A program made the position numbers and the translations under genes. From Bacteroidales bacterium UBA5537 (GTDB lineage: Bacteria > Bacteroidota > Bacteroidia > Bacteroidales > Lentimicrobiaceae), in NCBI GenBank assembly GCA_002426025.1, contig DINP01000140.1:52038-57349 (forward strand): 5,312 nt of DNA. Direction: 5' to 3'. The stretch's first letter is position 1; every line of letters begins with the position of its first letter. This document shows, in pieces, positions 1-5,312 of the stretch. Under the pieces are notes generated by a model, which made no database searches, had not been told where the DNA came from, and worked only from the letters and a program-made list of their open reading frames with translations.

Positions 1-59
1 CCAAAAGCAAACAGCGCAAAAACCAAAACAAAATACTGTTTCAGCAAACGGATTTTCAT
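1..59 (-). CDS. N-terminus of a putative exported protein (cut off at the left window edge)
   Basis: Only 19 full codons are visible, read leftward from an ATG at 59-57. The product begins MKIRLLKQYFVLVFALFAFG: a basic n-region (K2, R4, K7) followed by an unbroken hydrophobic stretch, which is what a Sec signal peptide or lipoprotein leader looks like. The cleavage site and the whole mature protein lie outside the window, so function cannot be stated. The start lies 90 bases downstream of the serine peptidase stop, in the same direction. A TACCTTTG element 35 bases upstream of the ATG gives it a plausible promoter of its own. No clear Shine-Dalgarno sequence precedes the ATG, which is common in Bacteroidota. 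It could be another secreted or surface protein of the same locus. Confidence rests on the leader-like composition and the well-placed promoter; the segment is too short for more. Confidence 0.6.
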   Translation of the reverse strand, partial: MKIRLLKQYFVLVFALFAF

Positions 60-93
60 AGTAGTAGGATATGAGGTAGAAATGATGTCAGGG

Positions 94-101
94 CAAAGGT
101 A
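94..101 (-). promoter_or_regulatory. Bacteroidota-type -7 element (TACCTTTG) for the leftmost gene
   Basis: Read on the minus strand, these bases are TACCTTTG, an exact match to the TAnnTTTG -7 consensus of the primary sigma factor in Bacteroides and Flavobacterium. It would place the transcript start near base 87 and give a leader of roughly 27 bases before the ATG at 59. A TTG triplet lies upstream, but the spacer is only 15 bases, shorter than the usual 17 to 23, so the -33 part is weak. The surrounding gap is AT-rich. Confidence 0.5.
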
Positions 102-149
102 AAAATTTGTTTTAATCAATGAGAATAGATGGGAAATTTGAAATCTAAT

Positions 150-2111
150 TTAATACCTCCTCACCACCTTCACCACCTCCACACCATTATCCGATACCAT
201 CTTCACCAGATAAACTCCTGGCTTTAATGAAGAGTTCCACTTTACAACATGCGTTCCGGCTGCGGCAAAATCGTTGAAGATTGTAGCAACCTGTCGGCCA
301 TTCAGGTCATAGGCAATTAGAGAAACCTGTGAAGCCTGCTCAAGTGTGAAATTCAGCAGGGTTGAGCCGCTGAAAGGATTGGGGCTTGCTGAAAGTGAGT
401 TTGTGGTTGGTTTGATAAGCCGGGTATTGACCCCTTCTTCAACTTTAACTTCGAGGTTAATTGTAAGTTCATTCAGGAAATGGTCATAAGCAGTCATAAC
501 TGTGGAGTGGCTGCCCAGGCTAAGGCCGGTGGTGTTGAAGTTGAGGGTAATTGTTCCGGGGTTTTCACCCAACAATAACCCACCGGGCACTTCGGCATAA
601 ACCCAGGCTACCGTATCGGGAATACCGAGGGTATAAAGGTTTTGTTCGGTATTGAATGAGGTGAGCTGCAATGTAACCGAGGTAGTGGTATTGGGCTCCA
701 TTACCAATGTTATTTCGGCAGGATTGGCCAAAAGGTAAGGCGGGTTTTGCACCATCAGCAAGGCATTCATCAGATTTAGCCGGCCTCCGCTAACGGTTTG
801 TCCTACAAGCGATTCCAATGAATCAACCGAGGCAATCAGGTAACGTTTGAATTTGGAGGCTACAAGTACAGGGTTTTCATTGTACAACTGCAGGGTGGCT
901 TCATCAGCCGCTGCATACATCAAAGCGATAGCGCCCGAAACATGGGGCGACGACATAGAAGTACCTGTCTTATAGCCATAGGTATCGCCTTGCCGTGTTG
1001 AGTAAATGCTGGTTCCCGGTGCGCCGAGATCAATACTGTTGAGCCCCCAGGCGGCCTGTGAGTTGCGGGTATCGGAGTTGGTGGTGTTGGTCACAGCTAC
1101 AATAGATTCGTTGGTCATGGAAGTAGGTATATCGCCCACATTATCAACATCCCAGCCACGGTTGGCTGTGGAAGCCACATTTAAAATTCCGACCGAGCCA
1201 AGCGAATCGTAAATAGCTCCCCATAGCGGATAATTGGCGGGGTTGCCGGCATCAATACCAAATGAAGAATTAGTTACTACTACAAATGCACCTACTACAC
1301 CATTGGATTCATTATAGCGTTTGCGCATTTCAAAAACATAGTCGTAAGCTATTACCGCAATCGCTTCATTGGTTGTCGATCCGGCTACGGGCATAAGCTG
1401 TGTATTAAAAGCAACGCCGGTTATCCCGGTGCTGTTGTTGCCGATTGCCGTAGCAATGCCGGCTACATGCGTACCATGATCGTGCGGTGGCACATTGCCT
1501 GTGTTCAGATAGGCATTCCAGCCATTGTAATCGTCAATATATCCGTTTTCGTCGTCATCAATGCCATTAAAGGGGGTTTCGAGGCGGTTTTTCCACAGAT
1601 GAAGATCGGAATGGCCAAGGTCAACGCCGCCGTCAATCATAGCCACCACAATGGTATCTCCGTTTGCAGTAAGGCCACTTGTTGTGATGTCCCAGGCATA
1701 AGTTGCCTCAATATCGGCACCAGGTGTGCCGCTCATCTGCCCGGTATTTTTAAGGCTCCATAAGTTGGTAAAGGAAGGGTCGTTGGGAATTATCTCGCGT
1801 TCTGTTACCAGATGGTTAAACTGTCCCAGGCTAATTGCCGGGTGTTTCCTGATTTTTTCAAGCAATTGATCGGCATTGATCGCCGATTCATCAAAATTCA
1901 GCAACCAGATATGCATGCGTCTCGATAGTTTCTTATCAATGCTCAAACGGGCAGATGAAAAACTCTCAAGAAAATTGCCCATCAATGCCTCGCTTTCATT
2001 TGATTTAAACTGAACCAGCAATTGCCCTGTTTCCCTTTCGGGATGGGATAATTGTGCCTGGGAAAGCAGGGTTGATCCCAGCAGGAAAAAAGATATCAGA
2101 AAATACTTCAT
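150..2111 (-). CDS. Secreted subtilisin-like (S8 family) serine peptidase with T9SS type A sorting domain
   Basis: This is a 653-residue extracellular endopeptidase. Residues 1-19 form a signal peptide (MKYFLISFFLLGSTLLSQA, probable cut after SQA). Residues about 21-105 look like an inhibitory propeptide. The S8 catalytic domain spans about 115-455, with the triad Asp160 (in AMIDGGVD), His212 (in HGTHVAG) and Ser385 (in GTSMSSPHVSG). Asn317 in STANRG is the likely oxyanion-hole Asn. An acidic Asn/Asp/Gly run at 182-199 (NGIDDDENGYIDDYNGWN), common in Bacteroidota subtilases, may bind calcium. Residues about 456-560 resemble an Ig-like or BACON-type beta domain. Residues about 570-653 are the sorting domain: SASPNPFSG, YDLNGRQV, then KPGVYLVK and a basic end, KVVRRY. 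All key residues are intact, so it should be active. The ATG at 2111 is chosen because the signal peptide starts there; no strong ribosome-binding site precedes it. It lies 69 bases downstream of the cysteine peptidase and may be cotranscribed with it. Substrate is unknown. Confidence 0.95.
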   Translation of the reverse strand: MKYFLISFFLLGSTLLSQAQLSHPERETGQLLVQFKSNESEALMGNFLESFSSARLSIDKKLSRRMHIWLLNFDESAINADQLLEKIRKHPAISLGQFNHLVTEREIIPNDPSFTNLWSLKNTGQMSGTPGADIEATYAWDITTSGLTANGDTIVVAMIDGGVDLGHSDLHLWKNRLETPFNGIDDDENGYIDDYNGWNAYLNTGNVPPHDHGTHVAGIATAIGNNSTGITGVAFNTQLMPVAGSTTNEAIAVIAYDYVFEMRKRYNESNGVVGAFVVVTNSSFGIDAGNPANYPLWGAIYDSLGSVGILNVASTANRGWDVDNVGDIPTSMTNESIVAVTNTTNSDTRNSQAAWGLNSIDLGAPGTSIYSTRQGDTYGYKTGTSMSSPHVSGAIALMYAAADEATLQLYNENPVLVASKFKRYLIASVDSLESLVGQTVSGGRLNLMNALLMVQNPPYLLANPAEITLVMEPNTTTSVTLQLTSFNTEQNLYTLGIPDTVAWVYAEVPGGLLLGENPGTITLNFNTTGLSLGSHSTVMTAYDHFLNELTINLEVKVEEGVNTRLIKPTTNSLSASPNPFSGSTLLNFTLEQASQVSLIAYDLNGRQVATIFNDFAAAGTHVVKWNSSLKPGVYLVKMVSDNGVEVVKVVRRY

Positions 2112-2180
2112 AAAACGCTTCTGTTAAGCAAAGGATAACAAGCGGATTGATGGGTATGTTCACCCTGGCAAGGCCAACGC

Positions 2181-5051
2181 CTATCTGATCACCAAGCGTG
2201 AAGAGTATGATTTGGCTGAAGTACGAAGATTTATAATGTAGATTCCGCGGGACAATCCGGAAACATCAAGTTTTCGTGCCTGTTGCCCTTTGGTTAGACC
2301 TGTAAAGAAATCCTGTCGCACGAGGCCACCCATGCTGTTGTAAATTCGCAAATCGGCAACCTCAGAATCATCAGCTTCAAAGCTAAGGTTAACAATATCT
2401 GATGCAGGATTGGGAGATAAGTTCAACCTGCTTGCTGGCAATTGACGATTAATAGTACTGTTGTAAATATTGATCGTATCATTAAACATCAGCAATACTT
2501 CATAGTTTTCGGTTGTTGTTGAAAAATGAAGCGTATCAAGTGCATAACCAGCCATTGGTTGCATAGATACAGGAAGAATGAAAGAAACCACCACTTGAAT
2601 TTCTTCTCCCGGGCTCATTGTTCGTGGCATAGGCTCCTGGAACCAGGTTTCCCAGTACCATATTCCGTCCTGAAGCTCAACAGATCCTGAATAATCAAAG
2701 GATGTAAGAGTAACTTCGTGATCTGTCGGATTGGTTATCATAAAAAACAAACCCTCATAGGCCATTATATCATTCTCAAAAATCAGGCTATCCGGTTCAA
2801 CTATCAACTCTGTGCCAATGGTTTGAAAAGCAAGTGTCTGGGTGGCAAACAGGTAATTGGCTGCAACGGCCTTAAAGGTAATATCCCATGTTTCTCCAAC
2901 TTGTGTTGGAGTCCCGCTAAAAACACCCTCTTTGCTCAGGCTCATTCCTGCAGGCAATGGTGGGCAGGTAAACCGGTATGATGAACCTGATACAATTGCG
3001 GTTGAACCGGAAATACCTGCAAACAGGTAGTTCTGGCCATCACCGGCAGAAATGCCGGCAGCCCAGTCGTTTGAAGGAGTGATGCCGCTTCCGTAATGGA
3101 ATGTTATGGTACCATCCGGATAGAGTGTTACAGCAAAATCGTTGTTGAACGAAGGATTATCAAATTTGGAAATCTTCCAGCGGAAGGTAGCATGTGTTGC
3201 ATCACCTTCATAAAAAATACCATCATTTAATTCAGGGTAAATCATCAGGTCAGCGCCATATCCTGTTATTGCTTTTGCTGACATAAGTGCTGCTTCGCTG
3301 CGGATGTATTCAAATTGTCCGCTAAATGCGATAGCCCCATCTGTTGTCAGCACCAGATCCTGATAAGTTTCGCCATAAAACGGGAAAGGAAATGCGATGG
3401 TTTGCGTAGCGTAGCCATCATCGTTGTCGCTAGGTATCAATTGGTTGGATGTAATGGCAGGAAAAGTAGCCTGGTTGCTGGCTTCGTTGTATTCCTGAAG
3501 GATAGACCAGGTATAAGGGCCACTTGCCCCGCTTGCTTCAAGCTGATAACTGTATTCCTCCCCAACACTTGCCATTGGTAGTTGTTGGGTTGTAATTTCA
3601 GCAGGGATAAAATTAACTGCCGCATCTGTCCACACATAACTGGTATCGTTGTTAACTATCTGAACATTTGTCATGGCACTTTGAAACTCAAGCGTTTGAT
3701 TGAGATCGTTTACTGATAGACTTACTATTTGGCCATTGGATGAATTATCTTCATCCTGCTCGGTGATGCGCAGGAAAAACCGGGCTGTTTCGCCTGGGTT
3801 AATGTAGCTGAGCAACGGTGTAACATCCAAACCTATTTCAATTGATTTATCGGCTTCGGAACTGCCGCCCTGCATATAATAATCGCCTCCTTGATTGCTG
3901 AACATAGGGAATTCGATTGAATGCGCAGGTTTGGTATCAGTAGTATTGGCCGAAACGCCGGCAGCAATTTTAATTTTCTGACGAGAAGTATGCTTAATGG
4001 TTGTTTTTAAAGTCAGTTGCGGTTCGTAGTCGGCACGTGTGCGGATGATGTGCAACAGGTTATTCCAGATTCCTCCATCTTGCAGGTTTAACGCGAGGGT
4101 GCGGTACATCACATAAGATTTACCCTGATTGCCAAAACTTGTGCCCCAACTGTTGACCATAATCAGTCCGCCAATTTCCCAGTCGCGCAGGTCAACCTGT
4201 CCGTCGCCGGTTATATCAAGATTGTTGGTGTATTGCCCGTCGTTGTTGAAATCATAGCGGATGTTATCGTCGTAACCAACAAAGGTCATGGCATGATTAA
4301 CCACTTCCCCCCAGCGGGTAATAACAAGCTTGCCTGAATTTGGTGTTCCTGCCGGAAGGTAATTCATGCTGAAAACATCAGAAACGCCGGCAGAAAAATT
4401 TGCCAGCCCACCGGTAGGGGAGCCATCCAGCCTGTCGTACATCCATTGTTTCAGGGTTAAAAGGCCCTCTTCTGTGGTGACATCAATCGTCATTACTTCA
4501 AGCATACGGTTACTCATTCCCGAAAGGTAATTCGTGTAACCACTCATCCAGCGCCGATCGCCACCCGACCAGGGAGTTCCGCCATAGGTTTGCACATTGG
4601 GGCAGCCATTGGCCGCGATAATCTGCCATCCGTCGAAGTACCAGGAGCCACCGCCTTCACCTCCGTTCAGAAAGTTCCAGGTATAATGGGTTGGGTATTG
4701 ATTTTGGGTAGTATTGGCTGATAATCCACGAACAAAATCCATTTCATAGGTAAAATTGTAGCCTATGCCACTGGCTTGCCCGCAACTTCCGCCATCCTGG
4801 TTAAAAACCGGCCTGAACCAGGGCAAAGTTGAATTATCGAGAGCGCTGGGAAGGTCGCGGCTACGTTGGGCATCTGTTAACGTAAGCTTAGGTGTAGCAG
4901 CAATCATAGCGTAATCCGATGCAGTAAGGGTGCGCAAACCACCAGCCAACCAGGGTTCACCGCCGGGGTCAGGATTTACATTGATAATTCCCTGAGCATT
5001 TGCCATACCGGCAATTGCGATAATCGCGATCAGTGTAATCAGCTTTTTCAT
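2181..5051 (-). CDS. Secreted papain-like (C1 family) cysteine peptidase, multidomain, with T9SS type A sorting domain
   Basis: This is a 956-residue secreted peptidase. I chose the ATG at 5051 because it begins a textbook signal peptide, MKKLITLIAIIAIAGMANA, cut before Q20. The frame stays open to an ATG at 5123, but that adds 24 charged residues before the signal and overlaps the upstream gene. The catalytic domain spans about 70-335: Gln85 (oxyanion), Cys90 in GGSCGQASG, His253 in NHAMTFVGYDD, Asn300 in VNSWG. A dockerin-like loop (DITGDGQVDLRD, 279-290) lies between His and Asn. Residues 340-480 form a beta-rich region of unknown family. A He_PIG-type Ig-like domain seems split into 486-517 (LPMASVGEEYSYQL, PYTWSI) and 696-730 (LPAGMSLSKEGVFSGTP), with about 180 residues between. 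Residues 747-860 resemble an ASH-type or other Ig-like fold. Residues 874-956 are the sorting domain (LNLSPNPASD, RIYNSMGGLV, SRGIYIINL, final SRLVIR). Start is 7 bases after the upstream stop, so translational coupling is likely. The C1 call is firm; substrate is unknown. Confidence 0.93.
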   Translation of the reverse strand: MKKLITLIAIIAIAGMANAQGIINVNPDPGGEPWLAGGLRTLTASDYAMIAATPKLTLTDAQRSRDLPSALDNSTLPWFRPVFNQDGGSCGQASGIGYNFTYEMDFVRGLSANTTQNQYPTHYTWNFLNGGEGGGSWYFDGWQIIAANGCPNVQTYGGTPWSGGDRRWMSGYTNYLSGMSNRMLEVMTIDVTTEEGLLTLKQWMYDRLDGSPTGGLANFSAGVSDVFSMNYLPAGTPNSGKLVITRWGEVVNHAMTFVGYDDNIRYDFNNDGQYTNNLDITGDGQVDLRDWEIGGLIMVNSWGTSFGNQGKSYVMYRTLALNLQDGGIWNNLLHIIRTRADYEPQLTLKTTIKHTSRQKIKIAAGVSANTTDTKPAHSIEFPMFSNQGGDYYMQGGSSEADKSIEIGLDVTPLLSYINPGETARFFLRITEQDEDNSSNGQIVSLSVNDLNQTLEFQSAMTNVQIVNNDTSYVWTDAAVNFIPAEITTQQLPMASVGEEYSYQLEASGASGPYTWSILQEYNEASNQATFPAITSNQLIPSDNDDGYATQTIAFPFPFYGETYQDLVLTTDGAIAFSGQFEYIRSEAALMSAKAITGYGADLMIYPELNDGIFYEGDATHATFRWKISKFDNPSFNNDFAVTLYPDGTITFHYGSGITPSNDWAAGISAGDGQNYLFAGISGSTAIVSGSSYRFTCPPLPAGMSLSKEGVFSGTPTQVGETWDITFKAVAANYLFATQTLAFQTIGTELIVEPDSLIFENDIMAYEGLFFMITNPTDHEVTLTSFDYSGSVELQDGIWYWETWFQEPMPRTMSPGEEIQVVVSFILPVSMQPMAGYALDTLHFSTTTENYEVLLMFNDTINIYNSTINRQLPASRLNLSPNPASDIVNLSFEADDSEVADLRIYNSMGGLVRQDFFTGLTKGQQARKLDVSGLSRGIYIINLRTSAKSYSSRLVIR

Positions 5052-5058
5052 AGCCTTG

Positions 5059-5312
5059 CTATTTATTTTTAACGTAATTTTCTTCGTACATCCATAAGAC
5101 ATCTTTGCGGATTTGCGCATCAATACTTATGTTGTTTATAATTGCCTTTTCCTTCATTTTTTCCATCCATTCAGGAGATCCGCGGATGCCAAGTTCGATA
5201 ATCAGCATTCGTTCGTACTTTGATGTATATTTTTCTGGATAATCTCTTGAATCTACAAAAAACATATACAGAGCTTCCTGATTTATCCTTTCGGGAAGGC
5301 TGATGTTTTTTA
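5059..5312 (-). CDS. Unrecognised protein, C-terminal part (probably continues past the right window edge)
   Basis: The frame is open from the right edge to a TAG at 5061-5059, giving 84 visible codons. I do not recognise the family. The visible sequence is hydrophilic and highly charged, with no signal peptide, membrane segment or sorting domain, so this end looks cytoplasmic. The C-terminal half looks helical: one helix around SPEWMEKMKEKA, a short break at NNIS, and a second helix through IDAQIRKDVLWMYEEN. The real start is uncertain. An in-frame ATG at 5265 would give a 68-residue protein, and a GGAAG lies 8 bases before it. But the frame continues upstream without a stop (NISLPERINQEALY) and still reads like protein, so I favour a 5'-truncated larger gene. 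The stop lies 7 bases before the cysteine peptidase ATG on the same strand, so the two are probably cotranscribed. It appears more AT-rich than the two peptidase genes. Confidence 0.6.
   Translation of the reverse strand, partial: KNISLPERINQEALYMFFVDSRDYPEKYTSKYERMLIIELGIRGSPEWMEKMKEKAIINNISIDAQIRKDVLWMYEENYVKNK

Noticed and set aside
153..160. AGGAGGT on the minus strand at the very end of the serine peptidase, resembling a strong ribosome-binding site
   Set aside because: It encodes the last residues of the protein within a GGTGGT-rich run, and no start codon follows at a usable distance; the next gene's ATG is almost 100 bases away.
1006..1763. Plus-strand open frames antisense to the serine peptidase (68 and 98 codons)
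   Set aside because: They lie opposite intact conserved catalytic motifs, have no recognisable domains, and their composition is that expected from the antisense of a real gene.
2129..2137. TATCCTTTG on the minus strand as a promoter for the serine peptidase
   Set aside because: The spacing inside the -7 motif is one base too long for TAnnTTTG, and no TTG lies at a suitable upstream distance.
2166..2176. Small inverted repeat TGGC-AAG-GCCA just after the cysteine peptidase stop, as a terminator
   Set aside because: The stem is only 4 base pairs and no T-run follows on the minus strand, so it does not support intrinsic termination.
2126..2239. Plus-strand open stretch of 36 codons across the gap between the two peptidases, reading RIDGYVHPGKANAYLITK
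   Set aside because: It looks protein-like at first sight, but much of it is antisense to the intact end of the cysteine peptidase sorting domain, it has no start codon until the last codon, and it is bounded by stops on both sides. Probably chance.
2718..3637. Open frames of 66 to 88 codons on both strands inside the cysteine peptidase
   Set aside because: They overlap a continuous, domain-bearing coding frame and show no family motifs or convincing ribosome-binding sites.
5052..5123. Upstream ATG at 5123 as the start of the cysteine peptidase
   Set aside because: It would add 24 residues rich in Lys before an otherwise standard signal peptide and overlap the end of the upstream frame. The ATG at 5051 directly begins the signal peptide.

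Overview
The window comes from a member of the Bacteroidota that uses the type IX secretion system (T9SS). The evidence is two long secreted proteins that each pair an N-terminal Sec signal peptide with a C-terminal type A sorting domain. A Bacteroidota-style promoter element (TAnnTTTG) and the lack of strong Shine-Dalgarno sequences agree with this. Genus or species cannot be told from this window, and no T9SS machinery gene is present.

All recognisable genes are on the minus strand, so transcription runs from high to low coordinates. In that order they are: (1) 5312-5059, the 3' part of an unrecognised gene that enters from the right edge; (2) 5051-2181, a 956-residue papain-like (C1) cysteine peptidase with a long multidomain beta-rich tail and a sorting domain; (3) 2111-150, a 653-residue subtilisin-like (S8) serine peptidase, also with a sorting domain; (4) 59-1, the first 19 codons of another gene that starts with a signal peptide and leaves at the left edge. 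Gaps are 7, 69 and 90 bases. Genes 1 to 3 could share a transcript. A good -7 element lies in the 90-base gap before gene 4, so gene 4 probably has its own promoter.

The two peptidases are of different catalytic classes but share a plan: signal peptide, catalytic domain, Ig-like or other beta domains, sorting domain. They would be exported by Sec, folded in the periplasm, then passed through the outer membrane by T9SS to be released or anchored at the surface. Together they would attack extracellular protein with two different specificities; this joint role is an inference from architecture and adjacency.

The most interesting points are inside the cysteine peptidase. A calcium-loop-like (dockerin-type) segment sits between the catalytic His and Asn, a domain of about 180 residues appears to be nested inside a split Ig-like (He_PIG-type) domain, and the active-site Cys motif is atypical. 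No RNA genes, mobile elements, CRISPR arrays or long repeats were seen. I see no clear evidence of a wholly new system.
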